Counted from the stretch's first letter, positions 55,639 through 64,000 are shown. The stretch is DNA of 64,000 nt from Bacteroidota bacterium (GCA_003389385.1 QQVM01000016.1:124001-188000); one strand, 5' to 3'. Notes: generated by a model not told the origin, from the letters alone. Numbers and translations are program-made.

Positions 55639-55668
55639 AAAAGACTCTCTTGCGAGGGTCTTTTTTTT
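55639..55668 (+). terminator. Terminator after the hybrid kinase gene
   Basis: An 11-bp stem with one T-G pair (55639-55649 with 55654-55664), a TTGC loop and a T-run. It separates the kinase transcript from the next response regulator. Confidence 0.88.
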
Positions 55669-55769
55669 AACATTGAGGCTTTGATGATATTGATATATTC
55701 AGACTTTCAACCAAGCTTGATTGGATTAAAATATTGTATCTTGGCCCTGCCCTACATGCACAAGGCAAG

Positions 55770-56135
55770 ATGAAAGTACTGATCTGTGAGGACGATGAGA
55801 TGGTCCTCAAAATGGTAGAATTTAAACTCCAGAAAGAGGGATATGAAGTAAGTTTGGCTACAGACGGAAAGGAAGCCATGGATAAAATCCGTTCCTTTGA
55901 TCCAGACATAATCATCACTGACATAATGATGCCGTACATGACAGGCCTTGAGATTGTTCATCAGGTACGAAAGGAACTGAACCGAGAAACTCCCATCATC
56001 ATAGTTTCTTCCATAGGTCTTGAAAAGACCGTTTTGGAGGCATTTCAGTTAGGCGCGGATGATTTCATCACAAAACCATTCAGTCCGAACGAGCTTTCTG
56101 TCAGAGTGAAAAAATTATTGATGAAATCTGTTTGA
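55770..56135 (+). CDS. Single-domain response regulator
   Basis: 121-residue receiver from the ATG at 55770 (MKVLICEDDEMVLKMVEFKL); the frame upstream begins with TTG and lacks homology. The acidic pair is in CEDDEM, the phospho-acceptor is Asp51 in IITDIMMPYMTG, Ser is in IIVSSIG and Lys in DFITKPFSPNEL. There is no output domain, so it works as a diffusible phosphoryl carrier or through protein contact, perhaps with the hybrid kinase upstream or the cluster downstream. A TATCTTGG box (one mismatch, 55737-55744) lies 25 bases before it. Confidence 0.92.
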   Translation: MKVLICEDDEMVLKMVEFKLQKEGYEVSLATDGKEAMDKIRSFDPDIIITDIMMPYMTGLEIVHQVRKELNRETPIIIVSSIGLEKTVLEAFQLGADDFITKPFSPNELSVRVKKLLMKSV

Positions 56136-56186
56136 TTTTCAAACATTTCAATTCAGAAAACGTATAATTTCCGATTGATCAGACGG

Positions 56187-56219
56187 TTGGAAAAACTTCC
56201 ATACCTGATCCTATCTTTG
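56187..56219 (+). promoter_or_regulatory. Promoter of the polysaccharide-type cluster (TTG, 22-bp spacer, TATCTTTG)
   Basis: TTG at 56187-56189 and a perfect TATCTTTG at 56212-56219, 15 bases before the ATG at 56235. It is the only convincing promoter before the next four codirectional genes. Confidence 0.65.
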
Positions 56220-56234
56220 TGGCGTTGAATCTTC

Positions 56235-57554
56235 ATGCCTGATAATAATATAAGAAAATACTTCTCAATCCGAATAATCGGTGCTCTGGCATATTGCATT
56301 TTCCTGCACTTTTTGCCTGCGGACCTGTTCGCACAAACCGGAAGGGTTGACACTGTGATCATAGTCACCGATACGACTGACCTCGACCGGCTTTTCAAGC
56401 GTGCGAGAGATTTCAGCTATGCGGGAAACCATAACCAGGCAAGAAGAATTTGCTATAAGATCCTGGAGAAGAAACCAACATATTATGACGTCCGCACTTT
56501 CATTGGCAGAACCTTTGCATGGGAGCAGCAGTACGATAATGCCCGCACTGAACTTGGAAGAGTGTTGATTGAGAAGGAGAATGATCAGGAAGCATTGCTT
56601 ACCCTCATTGACGTGGAGTACTGGACGAATAATCTTGAAGTCGCCAAAGAATACATGCGAATAGCGGTCAGCAACTACCCCACTTCCCAGTCGGTGATGC
56701 TGAAAAAAGCAAAACTATTACTCCGTGAAGGTGAAAAAGAAAGTGCGGCCATTACTCTGCAAAGAGTGCTTGACATTAATCCTGGTAACAGGGAAGCACT
56801 TGTCATGCTGAACAGCATGAATGAAAACCGCCTCAGCAATAAATTTCAGGTGAGTTATTCAAACGACTTCTATGACATCAAAGATGCACAGAAATTATTG
56901 AGTGCCGAGATGGGCAGAAGCTTTCTTTTCGGTTCTATCATTTACAGGGCGAGTTACGCTGAAAAGTTCAATGATAAGGGACTGCAATCAGAAGCAGACG
57001 CGTACGTCCGTTTCGTTAAATCGAATTATCTTTATCTGAACGTCGGTTTCAGCGACTCAAAACTGTTTCCGGACCTTCGCGCCGGGGTGGAAATGTTTCA
57101 GAAACTTCCCAAGAGCTTTGAGCTTTCCGGCGGATACCGATACTTACAATTTTCAACACCCGGCACATCCATTTATACGGGTAGTCTCGGTAAATACCAT
57201 AAAGATTACTGGTTCTCATTCCGCACTTATCTCACTCCGAAAGTGAGCCTGGGCACAGAGAATTTCCTTCAGAAAACTTCGCAAACATACATTCTGAACA
57301 TTCGCAAGTATCTTGACGATGCTGACAATTATATAGGCTTTCGTGCAGGCCGGGGACAATCGCCTGATGACAGAAAGCTCAGCGAAGAGAATACCCCGCG
57401 CCTGAAATCAATCCAGGGCGCACTAGAATATCAGAGAAGAGCATTTGGCCGCTGGGTGATGAAAGGAGACATTACCTACAGCAATGAAGAGGTGAGAACT
57501 GAGGTTTATCAAAACAGAATAACCATCGGAGTACAGATGAAAACAGTATTTTAA
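56235..57554 (+). CDS. TPR/YaiO-family outer-membrane beta-barrel protein
   Basis: 439 residues. A signal peptide (to about residue 34, PADLFAQ) is followed by TPR-like helices at about 50-190 (GNHNQARRICYKILEKKPTYYDVRTFIGRTFAWEQQYDNARTEL, in part). The C-terminal barrel at about 200-439 (FQVSYSNDFYDI...) ends in an aromatic residue (GVQMKTVF), as outer-membrane barrels do. A periplasmic TPR domain joined to a barrel is the plan of PgaA and BcsC, which export poly-GlcNAc and cellulose. It is the first gene of a four-gene cluster with a membrane GT2, supporting the export role by inference. Confidence 0.83.
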   Translation: MPDNNIRKYFSIRIIGALAYCIFLHFLPADLFAQTGRVDTVIIVTDTTDLDRLFKRARDFSYAGNHNQARRICYKILEKKPTYYDVRTFIGRTFAWEQQYDNARTELGRVLIEKENDQEALLTLIDVEYWTNNLEVAKEYMRIAVSNYPTSQSVMLKKAKLLLREGEKESAAITLQRVLDINPGNREALVMLNSMNENRLSNKFQVSYSNDFYDIKDAQKLLSAEMGRSFLFGSIIYRASYAEKFNDKGLQSEADAYVRFVKSNYLYLNVGFSDSKLFPDLRAGVEMFQKLPKSFELSGGYRYLQFSTPGTSIYTGSLGKYHKDYWFSFRTYLTPKVSLGTENFLQKTSQTYILNIRKYLDDADNYIGFRAGRGQSPDDRKLSEENTPRLKSIQGALEYQRRAFGRWVMKGDITYSNEEVRTEVYQNRITIGVQMKTVF

Positions 57555-57561
57555 TTTAAGC

Positions 57562-58914
57562 ATGAATAAAATAATCAAGGCAAGCATCATTCTTTTGATC
57601 CTGGCTGCTTTCAGCACGGAAGGAGTAATTGCTCAAACCAACGTCAAGTCGAAAAAGCCGAAAAAGCCGAAAGACTACGGTAAATCATTCTTTGACAAGG
57701 ATGCAGTTCACACAATTCGCATCAACATGCACCAGTGCAACTTCTGGGATTCTCTTGTTTACTACAAGAAGGTGATGGACTCGATTGAAATTGCCCAGTA
57801 CATGCAGGCTACAGTAAACATCAACGGTAAAATCATGCATGCATGCGGAATCAGGATCAAGGGAGAATCATCTTTTGAATTCTATCCGGGAAAGAAAAAA
57901 GCATTCCGGCTCAAGTTCGATAAGTTTGTAAAAGGCCAGGATTTTGAAGGGCTTGAGGATCTGAACCTGACCAATAATTTTAAGGATCCGACGATGATCC
58001 GCGAAAAAATTTACCTTGATCTGATGCATAAGCACGGACTTCCTGCTCCCAGGGCCACTTTTGCCAAAGTTTACATCAACGATAAATACTGGGGCCTGTA
58101 TCTGGTCAATGAAAATATTGACAGGGTATTTCTAAAGACAAGATTTAACGATGACAGGGGAAATCTATTCCAGGGAGACCCTATTGCAAATTTCGTTTAC
58201 CTGGGAAATGACCAATCACGCTATTACCTGAGGTATACATTAAAAAGCAATGAGGAAAAAAACGACTGGTCGGATCTGGTGAGACTCATTAAAAAAATCA
58301 ATGATACAATACTGAGTGATGAAGAATATGTAAAAAGGCTGGAATCCTCAATGGATCTCGACAAACTGCTGAAGTGCTGGGCAATCAATAACCTGATTGG
58401 AAATATCGATGCCTATAACATGTTTTACCCGCACAACTTTTTCGTGTATCATGACAGTTTGACTCTCAAGTGGCACTGGATTTCCCTTGACGGCAATTAT
58501 TCATTTGCTGCATGGAATCCGATCATGAACTATCCGCAGTTGATCCGCATGAGTGTAATGGTCCCCGACTCCACTCCTTACAATGACAAGCGTCCTCTTC
58601 TTGAGCACACGATTGGTAAAAATAAGATTCTTCAGAAGCGCTACCTCGCCATCGTGAAGGAGCTTTTTTACAGCGACTTCCTTCCTGAGAGAATGAACAG
58701 CGTGATTGACAGTCTGGCCTTAAAAATCCGGGTTTCGGTATATGCAGACACTCATAAAATGTATTCGAATACAGATTTTGACACCAACCTGAATTCAACA
58801 ATCGGAGATCCCCTGGATCCCGGAAATTTTATTCCAGGTCTTAAAGGTTACATGATTGACAGGAGAAAATTTATTGAACAGGAAATTGAAGAACTCAGCA
58901 GAAGGCTCAACTGA
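57562..58914 (+). CDS. CotH kinase-family secreted protein
   Basis: 450 residues with a signal peptide (MNKIIKASIILLILAAFSTEGVIAQ). The CotH domain spans about 45-440: IRIKGESSFEFYPGKKKAFRLKFDKFVKGQDFEGLEDLNLTNNFKDPTMIREKI (in part), LPAPRATFAKVYINDKYWGLYLVNENID, then NIDAYNMFYPHNFFVYHD and WHWISLDGNYSF for the metal-binding and catalytic acidic region. Characterised CotH proteins are atypical kinases that phosphorylate proteins on the spore surface, and other members occur near polysaccharide genes. Export suggests modification of a periplasmic or surface target. It starts 7 bases after the barrel gene. Confidence 0.9.
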   Translation: MNKIIKASIILLILAAFSTEGVIAQTNVKSKKPKKPKDYGKSFFDKDAVHTIRINMHQCNFWDSLVYYKKVMDSIEIAQYMQATVNINGKIMHACGIRIKGESSFEFYPGKKKAFRLKFDKFVKGQDFEGLEDLNLTNNFKDPTMIREKIYLDLMHKHGLPAPRATFAKVYINDKYWGLYLVNENIDRVFLKTRFNDDRGNLFQGDPIANFVYLGNDQSRYYLRYTLKSNEEKNDWSDLVRLIKKINDTILSDEEYVKRLESSMDLDKLLKCWAINNLIGNIDAYNMFYPHNFFVYHDSLTLKWHWISLDGNYSFAAWNPIMNYPQLIRMSVMVPDSTPYNDKRPLLEHTIGKNKILQKRYLAIVKELFYSDFLPERMNSVIDSLALKIRVSVYADTHKMYSNTDFDTNLNSTIGDPLDPGNFIPGLKGYMIDRRKFIEQEIEELSRRLN

Positions 58915-58978
58915 TTTAATTTGTTTTTTTTCATATTATTGCAAGTGACAAGAATTTTCTGACTCGTCCTGCAACACT

Positions 58979-60127
58979 TTGAACAGACTGCTCCAAATAG
59001 ACTGGTACGATCTGCAATATACTATTGACGATTACGAGCGTACGCTCTATTCATTCCCCGTACATATCAGGGTTTTGATGGGCGTTTCAGTTCTCTTTCT
59101 GATTCTGATCATCATTCTTTTGATCATTATCCTGAGCAGCAGGATGTACAAGACAGGGCTTGCGAACAAGAGAAAGATGCTGAGAAAAAAGTATCAGCCT
59201 CTTTTCATGAAACTTTTATTCGAAGACGAGAGCCTGATGCTCAGCGACCGCCTTGAATCGGAATTCAGCCGGGAGGATCTGCGCAAACCCTATCACAGGA
59301 AAATTCTCATGAAGGAGATTATCCACCTACATGAAAACTTTACCGGTGAAGCAGCGGCCCGGCTGGAATTGCTCTACGTCAAGCTGGGGTTTCATCAGGA
59401 TTCTTTGCGCAAGGCATCAAGCAAGAAATGGTATATTGCTGCTAAAGGGATGAGAGAACTTGCACTCATGAATGTGAAGGAGCATTATCCGGACTTAAGT
59501 CATTTTCTAAACAGCAAGAATGAAGTACTCAGAATGGAAGCCAGAATTGCAATGATGAAACTGAGTGCAGACAACCCGCTTAGTTTTCTCTCGCAAATCA
59601 CAGAACCACTTACGGCATGGGATCAGGCCAACATATACTCCATGCTCAACAAGATGCATGATTCCAAGGTGCCAGATTTCAGCAAGTGGCTCAACTCTCC
59701 CAATAAGACAGTGGTCTTATTTTGCATACTCATGATAGGTGCGTACAGGCAAAGAGACTCTGTGAACATACTGATCAGTCACCTCGACAATCCGGACCCG
59801 AAGATACGCTTGGAAACAGTCAAGGCGCTGAAGGAACTCAGTGCCCATGAAGCCGAAGAGAAAGTGATCAGTATGTATCACAATCAGCCGGATGAAATCA
59901 AACTCGAGATTCTCAGACTTCTGGAAGCTGCTGGCAGGGAAAATTCGGTGAAACTCTTCATAGAAATTCTCGAAACACCTGTGGAAGAGTTTTCTCTCTC
60001 TATACAGGCTGTAAGGTCATTGATTGCCTGTACATCTGATGCGGAGAAGGTTTTACAATCTGTTTTGCCGGGAAGAGAGCAAGAATTACTGCCAATAGTG
60101 CTTCACGCGAAAAATAAAAATCTCTGA
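58979..60127 (+). CDS. Membrane-anchored HEAT-repeat protein, TTG start
   Basis: 382 residues. One transmembrane helix at about 30-55 (VLMGVSVLFLILIIILLIIILSS) is followed by a cytoplasmic helical domain with HEAT-like repeats from about 140 to 375, e.g. DPKIRLETVKALKELSAHEAEEKVISMYH. The only start between the preceding in-frame stop and the helix is TTG at 58979, so a non-ATG start is likely. HEAT repeats are protein-binding scaffolds. The GT2 gene follows after 3 bases, so it may hold or regulate the synthase at the membrane. I know no named family for it. Confidence 0.8.
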   Translation: MNRLLQIDWYDLQYTIDDYERTLYSFPVHIRVLMGVSVLFLILIIILLIIILSSRMYKTGLANKRKMLRKKYQPLFMKLLFEDESLMLSDRLESEFSREDLRKPYHRKILMKEIIHLHENFTGEAAARLELLYVKLGFHQDSLRKASSKKWYIAAKGMRELALMNVKEHYPDLSHFLNSKNEVLRMEARIAMMKLSADNPLSFLSQITEPLTAWDQANIYSMLNKMHDSKVPDFSKWLNSPNKTVVLFCILMIGAYRQRDSVNILISHLDNPDPKIRLETVKALKELSAHEAEEKVISMYHNQPDEIKLEILRLLEAAGRENSVKLFIEILETPVEEFSLSIQAVRSLIACTSDAEKVLQSVLPGREQELLPIVLHAKNKNL

Positions 60128-60130
60128 CCC

Positions 60131-61558
60131 ATGGGCTTGTTTTTCTATTACTTCACCAAGTTCGCAGATCACTTCATTCTGATCTACAGTGCCACATTGT
60201 TTGGCACATATTTTATTCTTTCGGCATTTTCCGCCCTTGACATCATGAAGTATATGCGCAAGAACAGCTTCATTGATTACAGGGATATACTCACCGCACC
60301 TTCTGCTCCTTCCATTTCCATCATCGCGCCTGCATACAATGAGTCGGCCACCATTGTGGAAAATGTACGCTCATTGCTCAACATCCATTATGTAAACTTT
60401 GAAGTGATCATAGTGAATGACGGAAGCAAGGACAATACGCTTCAGCTGATGATTGATGCCTATGAACTGGAACCGGTCGAATATGCTGTTGAAGATAAAA
60501 TGGAATCAAAGCCCATCAGGGCAGTATACAAATCAAGGATACCATCCATCAATAAACTCACTGTAGTCGATAAGGTTAACGGTGGCAAGGCAGACGCGCT
60601 CAACGCGGGAATCAATGTATCGAAATACGACATCTTCGCTGCTATTGACGTTGATTGCATACTGGAATACGAATCACTTCTCAAGATGGTTAAGCCTTTT
60701 ATGGAAGAAACCGAAGATGAGAAAGTAATCGCTGTCGGCGGTGTGGTGCGCATCGCGAATTCCTGCGAAGTGAAAGATGGAAAGATCATTCAGGTGAATC
60801 TTCCCAAACAGATAATTCCGAGAATTCAAGTTCTGGAATACATTCGTGCCTTTCTTCTTGGACGAATGGCATGGAGCCGACTGAACGGACTCATATTAAT
60901 TTCGGGAGCATTCGGGATGTTCGATAAAAAAATTGCCATAGCATCCGGAGGATACAATCACCGTACGGTCGGTGAAGACATGGAACTTGTGATCCGGATG
61001 AGAAAATATATGGAAGAGAAAAAGAAAGCCTACAGGGTTGTGTACCTTCCAGATCCGCTTTGCTGGACAGAGGCACCTTCTTCACTGAAGATTCTGAGCA
61101 AGCAGCGCAACAGGTGGACAAGGGGAACTGCTGAGACTCTGTGGATGCACAAGAAACTTATATTCAATCCTAAGTATAAATTTCTAGGCATGATCAGTAT
61201 GCCATTCTGGTTTCTGTTCGAATGGCTTGCTCCGATTGTAGAATCGACGGCCTTCCTTTACCTGGTGATGATGGCATTTTTGGGAATTCTGAACGTAGAG
61301 CTCTTCATAACGCTCTTCGTACTCATTTATACATTCGCTCTCCTCTACTCCACTTTCGCCATACTTTTTGAAGAACTCTCATTTCATCAATACCAGAAAA
61401 AGAGAGACATTTTCAGGCTGCTGGGAACAGCATTGATTGAGCCGCTGATCATTCACCCTTTAACGGTGTATTATGCCATCAGAGGCAATCTGGATCTCAT
61501 GACAGGAGTCCGCAACTGGGGTGAAATGAAGAGAAAAGGATTCAAGACCAAGAAGTGA
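60131..61558 (+). CDS. Processive membrane glycosyltransferase family 2 (PgaC/BcsA-like)
   Basis: 475-residue polysaccharide synthase type. A transmembrane region at about 15-38 precedes the GT-A core: ISIIAPAYNESATIVENVRSLL, VNDGSKDNTL, NGGKADALNAGINVSKYDIFAAIDVDCILE (DxD), a VGEDMELVIRM acid motif (TED equivalent) and QRNRW (QxxRW). Three to four more transmembrane segments follow from about 350. DxD, ED and QxxRW together mark processive synthases that also extrude the chain. There is no PilZ domain in the chain. The polymer could be poly-GlcNAc-like, cellulose-like or something else; sequence alone does not decide. Confidence 0.9.
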   Translation: MGLFFYYFTKFADHFILIYSATLFGTYFILSAFSALDIMKYMRKNSFIDYRDILTAPSAPSISIIAPAYNESATIVENVRSLLNIHYVNFEVIIVNDGSKDNTLQLMIDAYELEPVEYAVEDKMESKPIRAVYKSRIPSINKLTVVDKVNGGKADALNAGINVSKYDIFAAIDVDCILEYESLLKMVKPFMEETEDEKVIAVGGVVRIANSCEVKDGKIIQVNLPKQIIPRIQVLEYIRAFLLGRMAWSRLNGLILISGAFGMFDKKIAIASGGYNHRTVGEDMELVIRMRKYMEEKKKAYRVVYLPDPLCWTEAPSSLKILSKQRNRWTRGTAETLWMHKKLIFNPKYKFLGMISMPFWFLFEWLAPIVESTAFLYLVMMAFLGILNVELFITLFVLIYTFALLYSTFAILFEELSFHQYQKKRDIFRLLGTALIEPLIIHPLTVYYAIRGNLDLMTGVRNWGEMKRKGFKTKK

Positions 61559-61559
61559 A

Positions 61560-62726
61560 TCAGCGCAAGCGTCTGGAAGATGTCAGATATACATCCCTGA
61601 AAATGCTTTGCATCATAGGAAGATAGAATTCCCAGAAAAACCTGTTTCTGTCTGTCACGTCCACGGCGTTATACATCAGGAATTTCAAATTATTGATTCG
61701 ATTGAGTTTGGCAAACCTAAACTTTGTCGGATTGTCTGCATAGTCTCCACAGAAATAATAGAATTTGTAATCACCTGTTCTTCTGATGATGGAAGGAAAC
61801 ACTTTTGGTATTCTTTTATCAATCAGTTTCTTTTCTCCGGACCGGTTGGTTCCTATGATATACCTTGAAATCACCTCATTGCTGTCGTTTTTATTCACCA
61901 TGATATCAATCCAGTAAGGGTAAATCAATGAAGGAGGAACATTGTACTGATCCTGATAACGTTTTTCAGTATAAATTTTTGGAACAGATTCATTGAGATC
62001 TCTTCCTTCTTCGAGAATGACCACATCGCCGCTTTCATGAACGAAAATGAGTCCGGCATTTTTAAAATCCCAGATACCGTTATTCTTTTGCTTGTGTGTT
62101 CTTACCACCCATTTTGGCAAATCCGGATTGTTGATTGTGTCGAGAGATGCAATGTGCCGGGCAATCCAGCCCGACCATTCAATTCCGAAAGTTTGTTCGA
62201 AGTCTTTTCGAACAGCGCTGGTGGTAGGATAAGCGATTGAATTAAACTCTGCGATAATCATCTTCTTTTTCTGTTTCATCTTTTTCAGAAGAAGCATATC
62301 CTTTTCCGTCATGCCCCCATAGATGTTTTCCGAACGATCATTTACATCCCTGTGGCGATACCATTCATTTGCGGCTACGCCGTATGTATCAGTATAATAC
62401 ACCATGTTATAACGATACGAAACGCTGTCCACTTCCGCTTCGTCCATATTGTCAAGATCACGGATCTCATACTTTTCGTTTTCACCAGGAAAAAATCCGT
62501 AATAATCTTCAGTGATTTCATAGTACTTTCCATCTGCTTTGATGTACTTTTCATGATCCAGGATCCAGTTAACAGAACGGTGCTTCAGGCTGTTTTTATT
62601 GAGTACTGTTTTGTCGACAATGAGCAAATTCAGCACCCTTTTTGGAGTAAATTCCCATGAAATTCGCATCCAGGCCGGTGTGGCAAGAAAAATCCCAATT
62701 ATCAGCAGAATTATCCGGCTTTTCAT
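61560..62726 (-). CDS. Exported protein of unknown family beside the polysaccharide-type cluster
   Basis: 388 residues with an N-terminal membrane anchor or signal (MKSRIILLIIGIFLATPAWM). The mature part has strand-helix segments such as RVLNLLIVDKTVL, MVYYTDTYGV, NIYGGMTEKDMLLLKKMKQKKKMIIAEFNSIAYPTT and GLIFVHESGDVVILEEG. This order resembles the class-I glutamine amidotransferase-like fold used by some periplasmic polysaccharide-associated proteins, but no catalytic Cys-His pair is evident. I do not recognise the family. It converges on the GT2 gene with a 1-base gap and is divergent from the sigma-54-type regulator. Confidence 0.65.
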   Translation of the reverse strand: MKSRIILLIIGIFLATPAWMRISWEFTPKRVLNLLIVDKTVLNKNSLKHRSVNWILDHEKYIKADGKYYEITEDYYGFFPGENEKYEIRDLDNMDEAEVDSVSYRYNMVYYTDTYGVAANEWYRHRDVNDRSENIYGGMTEKDMLLLKKMKQKKKMIIAEFNSIAYPTTSAVRKDFEQTFGIEWSGWIARHIASLDTINNPDLPKWVVRTHKQKNNGIWDFKNAGLIFVHESGDVVILEEGRDLNESVPKIYTEKRYQDQYNVPPSLIYPYWIDIMVNKNDSNEVISRYIIGTNRSGEKKLIDKRIPKVFPSIIRRTGDYKFYYFCGDYADNPTKFRFAKLNRINNLKFLMYNAVDVTDRNRFFWEFYLPMMQSIFRDVYLTSSRRLR

Positions 62727-62837
62727 AAACTCTCAGGATGTAAGATTAGGAAGATAAAAGTAATTTTTTTAGCCCCTGTGAATGCAACAAAAGGGGCCTC
62801 GAAACACTAAAACATTCACAAACCAGTGTTAAAAATT
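62727..62837. promoter_or_regulatory. Divergent promoter region with a 6-bp inverted repeat
   Basis: A gap of 111 bases between two divergent genes. GCCCCT (62772-62777) and AGGGGC (62792-62797) form an inverted repeat. A weak TATCTTCC box faces the minus-strand gene. No sigma-54 TGGCAC/TTGCA pair is seen. Confidence 0.4.
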
Positions 62838-64000
62838 ATGGCGACAACGAGAATCTTTATTGTAGAAGACGACCAGTTCCTCGGAAACATTATTAAGAAG
62901 AATCTGGAGAAGATTGACAGTCTGGATGTGACACATTTCCTCACACCGGAAGAATGCCTTAAAAATCTTCATTTGAATCCAGACATAGTTTCAATTGACT
63001 ATCTGCTTCCAGGCATGAATGGTCTTGAACTGATGGAAAGAATAAAAAACTACAATAGCAATATTCACTGCATCATAGTATCCGGACAAGAGAAAATTGA
63101 TGTGGTAATTGAAACATACCAGAAAGGCGCTGAGGACTATATCATCAAAAATGATAATGCGATGATTAATCTTGAAAATTCTATCAGAAGACTTTGCAAG
63201 GCCGTTTCGCTTCAGCAGGAAAATGAAGCCCTGAAGGAGCAGATCATGGACAGAAACAAGTACAACACAATATTAGGGAACAGCGGAGCCGTATTAAAAG
63301 TACTCAAGCTTATACAGAAGGTTGAAAAGAGCAATATCATGGTTCTAGTAACCGGACAAAGCGGTACAGGAAAAGAGCTTGTAGCCCGTTCCATCCATTA
63401 CAATTCACCCAGAGCAAAAAAGCCTTTCGTGACTGTAAACATGGGTGCAATTCCTGAAGACCTGATTGAAAGCGAACTCTTCGGTCATGAAAAAGGAGCA
63501 TTTACTGATGCACGTGACAGACGCATCGGAAAATTTGAAGAAGCTAATGAGGGCACTATCTTTCTTGACGAGATCGGTGAAATGGATCTCATGATGCAGA
63601 CAAAACTGCTGCGTGTGCTGCAAGAAAAGGAAGTGACCAGAATTGGATCCAATAAAGCAATCAAGCTGGACGTGAGAGTAATTGCTGCTACCAACCGTAA
63701 CCTCGCCGTTGAAGTGAAAGAAGGCAGATTCCGTGAAGATTTATTCTATCGTCTGCAAGGATTTCTGATTCACCTCCCTCCTCTTTATGATCGCGGGGAT
63801 GATGTAATCCTTCTTTCCAAAACTTTCCTCAGTGATTTCTGCAGGGAAAATAAAATGCCAAACGTAACTCTCTCAAAAGAAGCTGCAAAGTTTCTTATGG
63901 ACTACAAATGGCCGGGGAATGTTCGTGAACTAAAAGCAGTGATCGAAAGAGCTGCCATCATGTCGGAGAACAATATTATTTCTCCTGAAGACCTGGTCTT
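62838..64000 (+). CDS. Sigma-54-dependent response regulator (NtrC family), cut by window end
   Basis: 387 codons are visible before the window ends. The receiver domain (about 1-125) has the acidic pair in IVEDDQF and the phospho-acceptor in SIDYLLPGMNG. The AAA+ domain follows: TGQSGTGKELVARSI (Walker A), ESELFGHEKGAFTDA (the sigma-54-contact loop, GAFTDA rather than the classic GAFTGA), GTIFLDEIGEMDL (Walker B) and NWP-type WPGNVREL near the end. The C-terminal DNA-binding helix is outside the window. It would activate sigma-54 promoters when phosphorylated. It lies next to the polysaccharide-type cluster and may regulate it or the divergent gene. Confidence 0.92.
   Translation, partial: MATTRIFIVEDDQFLGNIIKKNLEKIDSLDVTHFLTPEECLKNLHLNPDIVSIDYLLPGMNGLELMERIKNYNSNIHCIIVSGQEKIDVVIETYQKGAEDYIIKNDNAMINLENSIRRLCKAVSLQQENEALKEQIMDRNKYNTILGNSGAVLKVLKLIQKVEKSNIMVLVTGQSGTGKELVARSIHYNSPRAKKPFVTVNMGAIPEDLIESELFGHEKGAFTDARDRRIGKFEEANEGTIFLDEIGEMDLMMQTKLLRVLQEKEVTRIGSNKAIKLDVRVIAATNRNLAVEVKEGRFREDLFYRLQGFLIHLPPLYDRGDDVILLSKTFLSDFCRENKMPNVTLSKEAAKFLMDYKWPGNVRELKAVIERAAIMSENNIISPEDLV

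Overview
The window is chromosomal DNA from a member of the phylum Bacteroidota. Several independent signs agree: secreted proteins with type IX secretion (T9SS) sorting tails, the T9SS protein PorQ, a lipoprotein-type BamA-family protein (TamL), a GWxTD-domain protein, a short primary sigma factor without region 1.1, and repeated TAnnTTTG-type promoter -7 boxes in front of genes without clear Shine-Dalgarno sequences. Menaquinone is probably made by the futalosine route (mqnE). I cannot assign a genus. Coding density is high, and most genes look like ordinary chromosomal genes.

Layout. 1-5,240: end of an RluA/RluD-type pseudouridine synthase, mqnE, an asparagine synthetase, and a DEAD-box helicase with a cold-shock protein. 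5,300-11,110: a T9SS cargo protein, an M2 (ACE-like) peptidase, tRNA-Ala and tamL. 11,200-22,700: mostly housekeeping genes (fba, accD, rpsO, pnp, rpoD, rpe, trmD, rplS) with a cargo protein, a LYS1-like dehydrogenase and a secreted coiled-coil protein between them. 22,700-24,600: a CoA-binding protein, an MFS transporter and tRNA-Ser. 24,583-27,055: an accessory spot downstream of tRNA-Ser, made of tandem units of about 172 bp. Each unit begins with a copy of the tRNA 3' end followed by its own terminator. An AT-rich histidine kinase/response regulator pair sits between the last units. 27,077-36,200: C69 dipeptidase, cargo protein, two GT2 glycosyltransferases, GWxTD protein and a TPR hybrid kinase. 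36,200-46,370 is mostly minus strand: sugar kinase, RNase Z, cargo protein, STAS protein, pyrB, pyrR, DinB-like protein, rpsA, ispH, cmk and porQ. 46,500-50,190: uvrA and a LOG-family protein.

50,290-64,000 is the most interesting coding region. It holds a SPOR-like secreted protein, an outer-membrane barrel protein with calcium-binding repeats, a large hybrid kinase behind a perfect 14-bp hairpin, and a single-domain response regulator. A promoter-headed cluster follows: TPR/YaiO-type outer-membrane barrel, CotH-family protein, membrane-anchored HEAT protein and a processive membrane GT2. A secreted protein of unknown family and a sigma-54-type response regulator (cut by the window end) follow. 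By analogy with Pga and Bcs systems I infer a synthase-dependent exopolysaccharide export system under two-component control, with CotH and HEAT proteins as unusual parts.

Several genes (mqnE, tamL, pyrR, ispH, porQ, perhaps cmk) have a -7 box so close to the ATG that their mRNAs should be leaderless or nearly so. A four-run G-quadruplex motif abuts the pyrR promoter.
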